A stretch of DNA of 64,000 bases from CAHJXF01 sp038225855 (lineage in GTDB: Bacteria > Pseudomonadota > Gammaproteobacteria > Burkholderiales > Burkholderiaceae_D): positions 186,001-250,000 of the forward strand of contig JBBRQU010000001.1 of assembly GCA_038225855.1 (NCBI GenBank), in the 5' to 3' direction. Below the pieces are notes generated by a model, which was given only the letters and a program-made list of their open reading frames with translations, ran no database searches and was not told where the DNA came from. A program made the translations under genes and the position numbers. This document shows positions 7,602 through 16,307 of the stretch, piece after piece (positions within the stretch are counted from its first letter, which is position 1; every line of letters begins with the position of its first letter).

Positions 7602-9083
7602 TCAATGCGGCTCGGCCTCGCCAGCGGGCGGCGTGACGAGCGTCAGTTGCGCGGGTGGTTTCGTGGTTGAAGCCGACTGCGACGACGCATCGACCAGCGC
7701 GTTGGGGGCGTTGTCGCGCTCGTCATTGTCTTCGGCCGCGCGCACGTACTGCGACGGCAATTCCCTCGTGGCCTTCGCCCCCATCTCGCGCAGTTGCTCG
7801 ATGCGGCGGACTACGTTGCCCTTGCCTTCCGTCAGCCGCTTCTTCGTTACGTCGAACGCCTTGTTCGCCTTGTCGAGATGCGTTCCGATCCCTTCGAGCG
7901 ATTCGACCACGAGCGCGAACTGGTCGTACAGGAGGCCCGACTGTCGGGCGATATCGATGGCGTTCTTCGTCTGCTTCTCACGTTGCCATAGCGTGCGAAC
8001 CGTGGTCAGCGTTGCGAGCAGGGTACTCGGCGTGACGATCACGACCTTGCGTTCCCACGCGTCCAGAAACAGGTCCGGGTCGATAGCCGCTGCCAGACCG
8101 AGCGCCGGTTCGATCGGCACGAACATCGCCACGAAGTCCGGCGTGTCCAGACCTTGGCGCGTCTGATAACTCTTCGCCCCGAGCGCCTTGGCGTGTTCGC
8201 GTACCGCATCGACGTGCTGACGGCCGGCCAGCGTTCGCGCCTCGTCGTCCGCCGCTGCGTAGTAGCGGTCGTACGCAACCAGCGACACCTTGGAGTCGAT
8301 CACGATGTGCTTGTTGTCGGGCAGATGCACGATCACGTCGGGCCGCAGTGCGCTGCCGTCATCGCTTTTGAGCGTGTGCTGCGTGTCGTATTCGACACCC
8401 TTGACGAGGCCCGAGCGTTCGAGCACGCGTTCGAGGATCACTTCGCCCCAGTTGCCGCGCGTCTTCGCGTCGCCCTTCAACGCGCGCGTGAGATTGTTGG
8501 CGTCTTCGTTGATCCTGGCCGTGGCGAGCTGCAGGTTCAACACTTCCTGCTTCAATGAAAAGCGCTGCTGGGCCTCCTTGTCGTAGGTCTCGTCGACCTT
8601 CTTCTCGAACGCGCTCAACTTCTCGCCGAGCGGCTTCAGGATCAGGTCGAGCTCGCCGCGATGCTGCTCGGCCATGCGCTTCTGATTGACTTCGAGCGCG
8701 TCGCCGGCAAGCGCCTTGAAGTGCGCCGCGAATTCGTCGCGCGCGTGCGTGAGGAGCGCGAGCTTTTCGCCGGATCTTTCGCGCTCTTCGCGCAATTGCG
8801 CCGCGAGTCCTGCGGCGCTCACGCGCTCGACGCCGAGCGCGTCGTTCAAGGCCCTCGCTTCGGTCGTCGCCGCATCGAGCCGCGAGCGCACATCACGCAC
8901 ATCGGTATCGCGCTCCGCGAGCCGCGCTTCGGCCGTTGCGAGCCGCGCCTGCGCGTTCGCGCCCGACGATGCGAGAGCTGCATCGATCGCGAAGCGATGC
9001 GAGCGCCGCATGAAAACCAGGACGACCGCGCCGCCGATCAAGAGGCCGACCAACAGTGCAAAGATCTCCATCAAGGCATTCAC
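7602..9083 (-). CDS. rmuC: RmuC-family DNA recombination protein
   Basis: 493 residues. An N-terminal membrane anchor (MEIFALLVGLLIGGAVVLVFM) is followed by a long Ala/Arg/Glu-rich coiled coil (about residues 30-190) and the RmuC nuclease-like core: GNWGEVILERVLERSG, RPDVIVHLPDNKHIVIDSKVSL, TPDFVAMFVPIEPAL and VIVTPSTLLATLTTV. E. coli RmuC limits inversion at short inverted repeats and has a predicted PD-(D/E)XK-like fold. I choose GTG at 9083 because it is preceded by AGGGGAAAC at good spacing; ATG at 9071 is the alternative. The C-terminal ~45 residues are Ser/Thr/Pro-rich and probably disordered. Confidence 0.92.
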   Translation of the reverse strand: MNALMEIFALLVGLLIGGAVVLVFMRRSHRFAIDAALASSGANAQARLATAEARLAERDTDVRDVRSRLDAATTEARALNDALGVERVSAAGLAAQLREERERSGEKLALLTHARDEFAAHFKALAGDALEVNQKRMAEQHRGELDLILKPLGEKLSAFEKKVDETYDKEAQQRFSLKQEVLNLQLATARINEDANNLTRALKGDAKTRGNWGEVILERVLERSGLVKGVEYDTQHTLKSDDGSALRPDVIVHLPDNKHIVIDSKVSLVAYDRYYAAADDEARTLAGRQHVDAVREHAKALGAKSYQTRQGLDTPDFVAMFVPIEPALGLAAAIDPDLFLDAWERKVVIVTPSTLLATLTTVRTLWQREKQTKNAIDIARQSGLLYDQFALVVESLEGIGTHLDKANKAFDVTKKRLTEGKGNVVRRIEQLREMGAKATRELPSQYVRAAEDNDERDNAPNALVDASSQSASTTKPPAQLTLVTPPAGEAEPH

Positions 9084-9226
9084 GTTTTTGTTTCCCCTTT
9101 TTTTGCGACGTCCAAGCATACCGAAACGTCGCCGGTTGTCGCTCGGGTCATGCGAGATGCGACAAGGTATTGCGCTCCTCACATCGATTTCACCGTCCGC
9201 GCGCCCATGAGTGCTAGCATTTCGCC

Positions 9227-9448
9227 ATGATCGACTGGTCCACCTGTGAAGTTGTCGAACGCGATCCCGAGCGGTACAGCGGCGCATGGTTGTTTCGTGG
9301 GTCGCGCGTCCCGGTTTCTGCACTCTTCGAAAATCTCGAAGGCGGAGCCGCTGCCTCGCAGTTCGTCGAGTGGTTTCCTGGAGTCACACTCGAACAAGTA
9401 CGCGCCGTGCTGGAGCATGCGGCGCGTAGCGCGCTTGCGCCGGCCTAA
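9227..9448 (+). CDS. DUF433 antitoxin-like protein
   Basis: 73 residues of the DUF433 family, a small winged-helix-like domain often placed before PIN-like toxins. Visible features are the opening IDWSTCEVVERDPERYSG-WLFRGSRVPVSALFENLE and the closing FPGVTLEQVRAVLEHA helix, as in VapB-type DUF433 proteins. Its TAA is followed directly by the next gene's GTG, so the two are almost certainly co-translated. It probably represses its own promoter and neutralises the partner, by analogy with other type II pairs; no experimental member of this exact pair is known to me. Confidence 0.8.
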   Translation: MIDWSTCEVVERDPERYSGAWLFRGSRVPVSALFENLEGGAAASQFVEWFPGVTLEQVRAVLEHAARSALAPA

Positions 9449-9769
9449 GTGCGCATGCTCTTCGATCAGGGAACACCCGCTCCGTTGCGGCAGTTCCTCG
9501 TTGCGCATGAAGTCAGCACTGCCTACGAACTTGGTTGGGCGACTATCAAGAATGGCGAACTTCTCGAGGCCGCTGAGGAGAAAGGCTTTGCGTTGCTCGT
9601 CACAACGGATACCCAACTCATGTACCAGCAGAACTTGAATCGACGGCGCATCGCAATTGTCGTGCTGACCACAACGAATTGGCCGCGTATCAAGGATGCC
9701 GCACCCGATGTGGTACGCGCAGTCAACGCCTGCGATTCTGGCGATTATGTCGAAGTGCGTATCCCATGA
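9449..9769 (+). CDS. DUF5615 PIN-like toxin candidate
   Basis: 106 residues of the DUF5615 PIN-like family: MLFDQGTPAPLRQFL with the first acidic residue, GWATIKNGELLEAAEEKGFALLVTTDTQ with a second acidic cluster, then NLNRRRIAIVVLTTTNWPRI. This order of Asp/Glu, NGELL and TTDTQ matches the predicted metal-binding site of PIN-fold RNases. The gene starts at GTG 9449 immediately after the DUF433 stop; ATG at 9455 would also work. A ribonuclease activity is inferred from the fold only. Confidence 0.75.
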   Translation: MRMLFDQGTPAPLRQFLVAHEVSTAYELGWATIKNGELLEAAEEKGFALLVTTDTQLMYQQNLNRRRIAIVVLTTTNWPRIKDAAPDVVRAVNACDSGDYVEVRIP

Positions 9770-9818
9770 GTTCTGTTCAGTTGAGCAATAGATCAATCAC
9801 CACTCAACATACCAATCG

Positions 9819-10448
9819 ATGATCCCCGCCCAAGAAGCCCTGCAACGTCTGCGCGAAGGCAACCTGCGCTTCACGTCGAACGAACGCAACACCGACACGT
9901 CGCTCACGCAAAGCCAACGCGCCGAGCTGATGAAGGCGCAGGAGCCGATCGCGATCATTCTTGGATGCTCGGACTCGCGCGTTCCCGCCGAGATCGTGTT
10001 CGATCAGGGGCTGGGCGACCTATTCGTGATTCGCGTAGCCGGCAACATCGTCGCGCCTTCGCAGGTCGGCAGCGTAGAGTTCGCCGCCGAGCGCTACGGC
10101 ACGCGGTTGGTGGTGGTGCTCGGACATACGCAATGCGGCGCCATTCTCGCGACCCTCGAGGAGCTTCAACGCCCGACTGCGAATCAGTCGCGCAATCTGC
10201 GCACGATCGTCGATCGCGTGCGGCCTTCGGTCGAAGGCCTGCTTGACACCGAGCTTCGCCACGACGTCGATGCGCTGGTCAAGCATGCGGTTCGCGGCAA
10301 CATTCGCGCATCGGTCAATCATCTGCGGCACGGCTCGGAGGTCCTCGAGCAATTGATTCACGACAACGGGCTGATCGTCGTGGGCGCCGAATATTGTCTG
10401 GAGACGGGGGTCGTCGAGTTCTTCGATGGGGTGTCGGGCGGGCGTTGA
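9819..10448 (+). CDS. Beta-class carbonic anhydrase
   Basis: 209 residues with the zinc ligands of beta-carbonic anhydrase: LGCSDSRVPAE (Cys-x-Asp-x-Arg) and VLGHTQCGAI (His-x2-Cys), plus VIRVAGNIV. It interconverts CO2 and bicarbonate in the cytoplasm, and supplies bicarbonate to carboxylases such as AccA-dependent acetyl-CoA carboxylase. The C-terminal ELIVVGAEYCLETG motif completes the fold. No Sec signal is present. The gene starts 49 bp after the toxin-like gene and is probably an independent unit. Confidence 0.95.
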   Translation: MIPAQEALQRLREGNLRFTSNERNTDTSLTQSQRAELMKAQEPIAIILGCSDSRVPAEIVFDQGLGDLFVIRVAGNIVAPSQVGSVEFAAERYGTRLVVVLGHTQCGAILATLEELQRPTANQSRNLRTIVDRVRPSVEGLLDTELRHDVDALVKHAVRGNIRASVNHLRHGSEVLEQLIHDNGLIVVGAEYCLETGVVEFFDGVSGGR

Positions 10449-10506
10449 AAATTCGCGGCGTGAGATCGAACAGCGGGCGGGAGCCGCGCGCAACGAGAGG
10501 ATAAGT

Positions 10507-11166
10507 GTGCCGAAGCCCAGCGAGTTTTTTGTAGGCGTCCTCGACTTCTTCGCGATCCTCCTGCCCGGAGCGATCGCGACGGCCATCCTCTCGCAGCGGC
10601 TCGGACCTTTCATCGTCGGGCCGCTGATTCCCGCACCCGCTAGCGAGGCAGGCAATTGGGCGGCTTTCCTGATTTGCGCCTACTTTCTCGGACACCTCAT
10701 CTTCCTCGTCGGCTCGTATATCGATCCGCTTTACAACGCATTGCGCGAACGCTTCAATCCGTATGGCAATGCCAGCGCGTATCAATGCGCGATGCGGGTA
10801 CGCGACTCGCTGATCGACGACACCGAAGCAAAGGCGTTGAACACATTCCAGTGGGCACGATCGGTCCTTCTCGCGAAGTCCCCCGCCGCGGCGGAAGACG
10901 TGCATCGACTCGAGGCCGATTCGAAGTTCTTTCGCAGCCTGCTGATCGTCTGCGCACTGAGCTCGATCGTGTTCTTCAGCGGTAGACGCAGCGTCGAGGG
11001 TTTCGTCGCGATGGCCCTGATCCTGCCGTGCTTTGCGCGCTATTACGAGAGGCGCTTGAAGAGTACGACGCAGGCATACATACACGTGGTCACGCTGTAT
11101 CGGCTCGGCGGCATTGGACCTGCCCCGACGGAGCGAGTGCCCGAATCACAGGGAGACTGCGAATGA
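10507..11166 (+). CDS. Multi-spanning membrane protein, unknown
   Basis: 219 residues. GTG at 10507 is chosen because GAGAGG lies just upstream and the protein then starts with a short polar segment before the first membrane helix. Four hydrophobic segments are visible: about residues 7-28 (FVGVLDFFAILLPGAIATAIL), 45-68, 138-155 (RSLLIVCALSSIVFF) and 162-178. The soluble loop between helices 2 and 3 (about residues 70-135) is charged. I do not recognise a family. The stop overlaps the start of the serine hydrolase gene as ATGA, so the two are translationally coupled, which suggests related roles at the envelope. Confidence 0.7.
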   Translation: MPKPSEFFVGVLDFFAILLPGAIATAILSQRLGPFIVGPLIPAPASEAGNWAAFLICAYFLGHLIFLVGSYIDPLYNALRERFNPYGNASAYQCAMRVRDSLIDDTEAKALNTFQWARSVLLAKSPAAAEDVHRLEADSKFFRSLLIVCALSSIVFFSGRRSVEGFVAMALILPCFARYYERRLKSTTQAYIHVVTLYRLGGIGPAPTERVPESQGDCE

Positions 11167-12659
11167 AGACTCGTCGAATTCTCGCGCTCGCATGTGGCGC
11201 ATGGTCTGCGTTGATTTTTCTGAATGCGCCAGTCAGCGCCCGCGCGCAGAGCGCCTCTCCCATCGCCGCGGGCGAAGCGCCCCAGCAGTACCGCGACGTC
11301 GTGCGCCTGCTCGATCTGTGGCTCGATGCGGAGGTGGCTTACCGCGGCGTTCGTGGATTCTCGGCCGCAATCGTGATCGGCCCCGATATGATCTGGAGCA
11401 AAGGGTACGGAACCATCGATGCCGACCGAAAAATCGCGGCGGCGCCCGATACGATCTACAGCATCTGCTCGATCTCGAAGCTGTTCACTTCGATTGCCGT
11501 CATGCAGCTTTGGGAGGCCGGCAAGCTGTCGCTCGATGACGACATCGGCAAGGTTCTGCCGGCCTTCGCCATTCAACGCAGCGATCGAGCCAGCGGGCCG
11601 ATCACGATCCGTTCGCTGCTATCGCATTCGTCCGGCCTGCCGCGCGAATCGGAATTTCCCTATTGGACGAGTCCCGAATTCAAGTTCCCGTCTCGACAGG
11701 AGCTGACGCAGAAACTCGCCGAGCAGCGCACGCTGATGCGTGTGGCGGATCGTTATCAATACAGCAATCTGGCGATGTCCTTGCTGGGTGAAGTCGTTGC
11801 ATCGGTCTCGGGACTGCCTTACGAAACGTATATACAGATGAATATACTTTCGCCGCTCGGTCTTTCGGATACGCGCCTCGGGCTGCCGATGCAACTCTAC
11901 GGCCAGCGCCTCGCACAAGGATTCGGTCCGCTCGAGCGCGACGGAACCCGACAGCTCCTCAAGCCGTTCGATACAGGGGGCATCGCGCCGGCTGCGGGGT
12001 ACACCTCCACGGTTCAGGACCTTGCCAGGTTCGCGTCATGGCAGTTTCGCCTGTTGAAGAACGGCGCGCGCGAAGTGCTGCGCGTGTCCACGCTGCGCGA
12101 GATGCAACGCGTGCAATGGACCGATCCCGATGGAAAGATCACATGGGGTCTGGGCTTCGGAGTCGGTCGCGACGGCACCACGCTGCTCGCGGGTCATTCG
12201 GGTTCCTGTCCGGGTTATCTCTCGGGGTTGTCGCTGGTTCCCAAGGCCGAGTTGGCGATCGTGGCAATGACCAACGGCAACAGCGGCGACAGCAGCGGCG
12301 AGATTGCGCACTACACGCGACCGATGCGGCGACTGATGCTCAAAGGCATGAAGCTCGCACCGGCGCCAGCAGGAAGCGGCAGCCCCGATCTTGAAGCCTA
12401 CGCGGGGAGGTACAACCTTCGCCCGTGGGTGAGCGAAAGAGTGGTCGTGCCCTGGGGCGCGCATCTTGCGGTTCTGGACCTTCCGAATGAGGACCCGGCT
12501 GGCGACGTGGTGCTGCTCAAGCACGTTGACGGCGACACGTTCCGTGCGCAGCGCGACGATGAGTCTCTGGCCGAGGAATGGGTTTTCGAACGGAGCGCAG
12601 ACGGTCGTGTCGTTCGCATCCGAAGGAACGGGCAGATTCAAATGCGGCTGTCGCCCTGA
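11163..12659 (+). CDS. Secreted serine hydrolase, beta-lactamase/PBP4-like fold
   Basis: 498 residues. A signal peptide (RRILALACGAWSALIFLNAPVSARA) precedes the hydrolase domain. The active-site motifs of class C beta-lactamase/esterase proteins are visible: SISK (Ser-x-x-Lys) in YSICSISKLFTSIAVMQ, YSN (Tyr-x-Asn) in YQYSNLAMS, and HSGSCPGY in place of the KTG box. The C-terminal ~90 residues form an extra beta-rich domain. Such proteins may be DD-peptidases, esterases or peptidases, and sequence alone cannot decide. ATG at 11163 overlaps the previous stop by ATGA. Confidence 0.85.
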   Translation: MKTRRILALACGAWSALIFLNAPVSARAQSASPIAAGEAPQQYRDVVRLLDLWLDAEVAYRGVRGFSAAIVIGPDMIWSKGYGTIDADRKIAAAPDTIYSICSISKLFTSIAVMQLWEAGKLSLDDDIGKVLPAFAIQRSDRASGPITIRSLLSHSSGLPRESEFPYWTSPEFKFPSRQELTQKLAEQRTLMRVADRYQYSNLAMSLLGEVVASVSGLPYETYIQMNILSPLGLSDTRLGLPMQLYGQRLAQGFGPLERDGTRQLLKPFDTGGIAPAAGYTSTVQDLARFASWQFRLLKNGAREVLRVSTLREMQRVQWTDPDGKITWGLGFGVGRDGTTLLAGHSGSCPGYLSGLSLVPKAELAIVAMTNGNSGDSSGEIAHYTRPMRRLMLKGMKLAPAPAGSGSPDLEAYAGRYNLRPWVSERVVVPWGAHLAVLDLPNEDPAGDVVLLKHVDGDTFRAQRDDESLAEEWVFERSADGRVVRIRRNGQIQMRLSP

Positions 12660-12698
12660 TCGATCGGGAGCGCAGATTGCTCGACGTATCGCGTTTCT

Positions 12699-12727
12699 TT
12701 GACACCCCTGCCACCCGCGCGTAATGT
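12699..12727 (+). promoter_or_regulatory. Sigma70-like promoter before the 12770 gene
   Basis: TTGACA at 12699-12704 matches the -35 consensus exactly. After a 17-bp spacer, TAATGT at 12722-12727 is the -10 candidate. The predicted start is near 12733, just before the dyad at 12735. Confidence 0.55.
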
Positions 12728-12734
12728 TTATTCC

Positions 12735-12748
12735 CCGACATCTGTCGG
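12735..12748. promoter_or_regulatory. Operator-like dyad CCGACA-TC-TGTCGG
   Basis: A 14-base perfect palindrome lies just past the predicted transcription start, between the promoter at 12699 and the reading frame at 12770. The position fits a repressor site. The repressor cannot be identified. Confidence 0.45.
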
Positions 12749-12769
12749 TAATAAAAGAGAGGAAAAGAA

Positions 12770-13206
12770 ATAAGAATTTTTAAAGTCTTGTTGATCGGCT
12801 TGGTTTTGTCCGCATTCACCGCGATCGCAAATGGGCAGGATGTAAAGCCTTACAAGGAAGGCCCGGTCACACAGATTTCCTATATCAAGGTCAAACCCGG
12901 CCGCTTCGACGATTACATGAAATTTCTCGATACAACCTACAAGTCTCTTCTGGAAGCCAACAAGAAGGCGGGTCTGATCACGGGCTATGCCGTCTATAGC
13001 GCCGAGGCGCGCAATCCGCAGGAACCCGATCTGATCCTGGCGGTGACGTATGCAAACATGGCAGCGCTGGACAGGACCGATAGGCAGAAGCGATCGCAGC
13101 GAAAGTCATCGGGTCCAACAGTGTCCAGAGCAAGGCCACGATTGATCGAGGTCCGATGCGCGATGTACTTGGCAGCCAGTTTATTCGAGAATTGATTCTG
13201 AAATAG
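12770..13206 (+). pseudogene. Broken gene for a secreted alpha/beta-barrel-like protein
   Basis: The original protein can be followed across two frames. From 12770 the frame reads a signal peptide (RIFKVLLIGLVLSAFTAIANG) and then DVKPYKEGPVTQISYIKVKPGRF...LAVTYANMAALDRTD. Near 13081 one base is missing (GATAGGCAGAAG where GATGAGGCAGAAG is expected), and the sense continues in another frame as AEAIAAKVIGSNSVQSK...FIRELILK to TAG at 13206. The expected start codon position 12770-12772 is ATA, not ATG, although AGAGAGG is correctly placed before it. A TTG at 12788 would cut the signal peptide. Two lesions suggest a real pseudogene; assembly error could explain the frameshift only. Confidence 0.65.
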
Positions 13207-13312
13207 CGGGAGGCCGGTTCCCGCCGGCTGGCAGAATGTGCGGGAACCCGCTTGCGTTTCGATGCGGCCGATCCATGCCGCTCGTAGTTGATATTCAGCG
13301 CTCACGAAAACC

Positions 13313-13522
13313 GTGGAAAAAAGAATTGTCGGCTTCCATCAGGACGATGAGCAGCATTGGGTGGCCGAACTCGAATGCGGCCACAACCAGCATGTTCGGC
13401 ACGACCCGCCGTGGACCAATCGCCCATGGGTCGTTACGCCGGCGGGACGCGATGGAGTTCTTGGCGAGGTCCTGAACTGCAAGAAGTGCGATGCGAGTGC
13501 GCCGCGCGATCGGGCCGCATGA
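13313..13522 (+). CDS. DUF3565 protein
   Basis: 69 residues matching the DUF3565 pattern: VGFHQDDEQHWVAELECGHNQHVRHDPPW near the N-terminus, then NRPWVVTPAGRDGVLGEVLNCKKCD. A CGH and a C-x2-C pair suggest metal binding, probably a zinc ribbon. Function is unknown. The likely start is GTG at 13313 because translation from there gives the conserved opening (KRIVGFHQD); no strong ribosome-binding site is seen. The gene is convergent with the metC-like gene and ends 39 bp before its stop. Confidence 0.78.
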   Translation: MEKRIVGFHQDDEQHWVAELECGHNQHVRHDPPWTNRPWVVTPAGRDGVLGEVLNCKKCDASAPRDRAA

Positions 13523-13561
13523 GCGCGCGTTGTCGATCACGCGCCTTGGTCGGTGCGTCGG

Positions 13562-14806
13562 TCAGCGCAGGCAGTCGAACGCCTGTCCGAGATCGGCGAT
13601 CAAGTCGCTCGCGTCCTCCATGCCCGCATAGAAGCGCACGAGCACGCCCTTGTGAGGCCATCGCGCGGCAGTGCGCGCAGAACCGCCGGGAACGCCGACG
13701 CGATACGGCACGGCGAGACTGTGGACCCCACCCCAGCTGAAGCCGATACAAAAGAGTTTCAGCGCATCGATCATCGCGTCTGATTTTTCTTCGGCGATGT
13801 GTTCTGCAAGCACCACCGAGAACAATCCTGCGGCGCCCTTGAAATCGCGCTTCCAGTATGCGTGGCCCGGACATTTGGGGAATGCGGGATGCAATACGGT
13901 CGCGACCTCGGGCCTCGCGGCCAGCCATTGCGCCAGCGCGAGGCCGGTCGCGGCGCTTCGTGCAAGACGCAGCTCCATCGTCGCCAAGCCGCGCAGCATC
14001 AGATAGCAGTCGTCGCCGCCGATGCCGAAGCCCAGGCGCATGTGCGCGGCCTTGATGCGCTGATGCAATTCTTCGTCGACCGTCGTGATCGAACCCATCA
14101 GCACGTCGCTGCCGCCCGACGGGTATTTCGTGAGCGCGTGCATCACGATATCGATGCCGTGATCGAAGGGTCGAAAAAAGAGGCCCGCGGCCCAGGTGTT
14201 GTCGATCGCGGTCAAGACCTTGTGCCGCTTCGCGGCCGCGACGATCGCGGGAACATCGGGCACTTCCATCGTGACCGAACCCGGGGGCTCGATCCAGATC
14301 AACTTCGTGCGAACATCGATCGCGGCTTCGATGGATTCGATACTCATCGGATCGTAGAAGCGCGTCTCGATGCCCAGACCTGCGAGCAGCGTGGCGCCGA
14401 GTTCGCGGCTCGGGTTGTAGACGTTGTCGGGCAGCAGCACCACATCGCCCGACTTCAACAACGCGAGATCGACGAGCGCGATCGCTGCGAGCCCCGACGG
14501 CACCAGCACGCAATGTTTGCCGCCTTCGAGAGACGCGATGCGGCGCGCGAGCGTGAACGTGGTCGGCGTGCCGTGCAGCCCGTAGGTGTAACCCGAGTCG
14601 TTCTTCCAGTCGCGCGCACGCATTGCCGCGACATTCGGAAACGTGACGGTCGACGCGTGATGGATGGGGACGGTGAGAGCGCCGAAATTTTTCGGGGGCT
14701 GGTAGGCGTGATGCACCAGACGCGTCGCAGTCTTCCGATCCGCGGGACGGTCTGCACCCGGGTCTGCGCCCGTGTCCGCACCCGGGTCTTGGTCGTGGTC
14801 GCTCAT
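13562..14806 (-). CDS. metC: PLP-dependent Cys/Met metabolism lyase, cystathionine beta-lyase-like
   Basis: 414 residues. The family signature is seen in ALTKYPSGGSDVLMGS, whose Lys is the predicted PLP Schiff-base residue. Other elements are DNTWAAGLFFRP, GYTYGLHGTPTTFTLARRIASLEGG and the N-terminal TRLVHHAYQP-PKNFG. The C-terminus has SWGGVHSLAVPYR and VRFYAGMED. The enzyme probably cleaves cystathionine to homocysteine, pyruvate and ammonia, or acts as another Cys/Met lyase. The first ~20 residues contain an Asp-Pro-Gly-Ala-Asp repeat of doubtful function. A shorter start would remove that tail, but no better internal ATG lies before the fold. Confidence 0.87.
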   Translation of the reverse strand: MSDHDQDPGADTGADPGADRPADRKTATRLVHHAYQPPKNFGALTVPIHHASTVTFPNVAAMRARDWKNDSGYTYGLHGTPTTFTLARRIASLEGGKHCVLVPSGLAAIALVDLALLKSGDVVLLPDNVYNPSRELGATLLAGLGIETRFYDPMSIESIEAAIDVRTKLIWIEPPGSVTMEVPDVPAIVAAAKRHKVLTAIDNTWAAGLFFRPFDHGIDIVMHALTKYPSGGSDVLMGSITTVDEELHQRIKAAHMRLGFGIGGDDCYLMLRGLATMELRLARSAATGLALAQWLAARPEVATVLHPAFPKCPGHAYWKRDFKGAAGLFSVVLAEHIAEEKSDAMIDALKLFCIGFSWGGVHSLAVPYRVGVPGGSARTAARWPHKGVLVRFYAGMEDASDLIADLGQAFDCLR

Positions 14807-14825
14807 GGACGTCTGCCAGCGAAGA

Positions 14826-16121
14826 TCAGTCTGAAGGGACGAGCCGCTGCTGTCCGTTCATGTAGGGCCGCAGCACTTCGGGCACCGTGACGGACCCGTC
14901 GGCCTCCTGATAATTCTCGAGCACCGCCACCAGCGTCCGACCGACCGCGAGTCCCGACCCGTTCAACGTATGCACGAGTTCCGTCTTTCCGTCGGCGTTG
15001 CGATAGCGCGCCTGCATGCGCCTGGCCTGAAACGACTCGCAATTCGAGATCGATGAAATCTCGCGATACGCGTTTTGCCCCGGCAACCACACTTCGAGGT
15101 CGTAAGTCTTGGCCGACCACATGCCGATGTCGGCCGTGCAAAGAGAAAGCACGCGATACGGCAGCGCGAGTTGCTGCAACACCTTCTCGGCATGGCCGAG
15201 CATTTCGTCGAGCGCGTCATAAGACGTCGACGGTTCGACCACCTGCACCATCTCGACCTTGTCGAACTGATGCTGACGAATCATCCCGCGCGTGTCGCGT
15301 CCATAGCTGCCTGCTTCCGAACGAAAGCACGGTGTATGCGCGGTGAGCTTGATCGGCAATGCATCGAGGGCAAGGATTTGATCGCGTACCGTGTTGGTGA
15401 GCGGCACCTCCGCCGTCGGAATCAGATACAACGCGTCGTCTTCGCCTTCGTCTCCACCCTTCTTCACCGAGAACAACTGATCGGCGAATTTGGGCAGGTT
15501 GCCGCTTCCGAAGAGACTGCGCGCGTTGACGATATAGGGCACATGGCACTCGAGATAGCCGTGCTCTTCGGTATGCAAGTCGAGCATGAACTGCGCGAGC
15601 GCCCGATGCAGACGCGCGAGCGGGCCTCTCATCAACGCGAAACGCGCACCGGTCAATTTCACCGCCATCGCGAAATCGAGACCGAGCGCCGCACCCAGAT
15701 CGACGTGATCCTTGACGTCGAAATCGAAGTCGCGTGGCGCGCCGACGCGACGCACTTCGACGTTGTCGGCTTCCGATGCGCCGATCGGCACCGACGCGTG
15801 CGGCAGATTGGGCACCGTCTCCATGAAGGCGTCGAAGCGCTGATGCACGAGCGCGAGCTGCGCTTCGAGTGCCTTGAGCGTATCGGGCATGGCAGCGACC
15901 TCGGCCATCACGGCGGTTGCGTCTTCGCCCCTGCCCTTCAATTGTCCGATCTGCCTGGACAACGCGTTCCTTCGCGCCTGCATGGCTTCGGTTTCGGTCT
16001 GCACGCGCTTGCGTTCGGCTTCGAGCGATTCGAATGCGTCGCGGTCGAATGCATAGCCGCGCGTTTCGAGCGCGGCGATCACGCGCGGCAGATCTTTGCG
16101 AAGGAGTTGAAGGTCGAGCAT
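14826..16121 (-). CDS. serS: Seryl-tRNA synthetase
   Basis: 431 residues, normal length. The N-terminal coiled coil (RNALSRQIGQLKGRGEDATAVMAEV and neighbours) is the tRNA-binding arm. Class II motif 2 is FRSEAGSYGRDTRGMIRQHQFDKVEMVQ and motif 3 lies in ISNCESFQARRMQARYR...LNGSGLAVGRTL. ATG at 16121 starts MLDLQLLRKDLPRV, the usual SerS opening. The enzyme charges tRNA-Ser, of which two genes occur in this window (26169 and 58180). It lies 19 bp downstream of the metC-like start on the same strand. Confidence 0.97.
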   Translation of the reverse strand: MLDLQLLRKDLPRVIAALETRGYAFDRDAFESLEAERKRVQTETEAMQARRNALSRQIGQLKGRGEDATAVMAEVAAMPDTLKALEAQLALVHQRFDAFMETVPNLPHASVPIGASEADNVEVRRVGAPRDFDFDVKDHVDLGAALGLDFAMAVKLTGARFALMRGPLARLHRALAQFMLDLHTEEHGYLECHVPYIVNARSLFGSGNLPKFADQLFSVKKGGDEGEDDALYLIPTAEVPLTNTVRDQILALDALPIKLTAHTPCFRSEAGSYGRDTRGMIRQHQFDKVEMVQVVEPSTSYDALDEMLGHAEKVLQQLALPYRVLSLCTADIGMWSAKTYDLEVWLPGQNAYREISSISNCESFQARRMQARYRNADGKTELVHTLNGSGLAVGRTLVAVLENYQEADGSVTVPEVLRPYMNGQQRLVPSD

Positions 16122-16178
16122 GGAGGGTGGAAATCGATGCGGATGAAGTGCGGCCCGTATTTTCGCATGGCACGCCTC

Positions 16179-16266
16179 GCCGTCTTCCCGGCGCAGGCCG
16201 GGACCCAAGTTTTGCGCACGCGCGCAGTAAAATAACTTGGACCCCGGCCTGCGCCGGGGCGACGGC
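16179..16266. repeat. REP-like double-hairpin element
   Basis: An 88-base imperfect palindrome between serS and rarA. The outer arms GCCGTC/GACGGC, the inner CCCGGCGCAGGCCGGG/CCCCGGCCTGCGCCGGGG and CCAAGTT/AACTTGG pair across a short AT-containing centre. Each half also folds on itself. A related element is at 51099. Such palindromes are scattered REP-type repeats in many proteobacteria. Confidence 0.75.
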
Positions 16267-16307
16267 TGCGCGAATGCCCTCGTGACGCGTCGATCTGTGT
16301 CGAGTCC

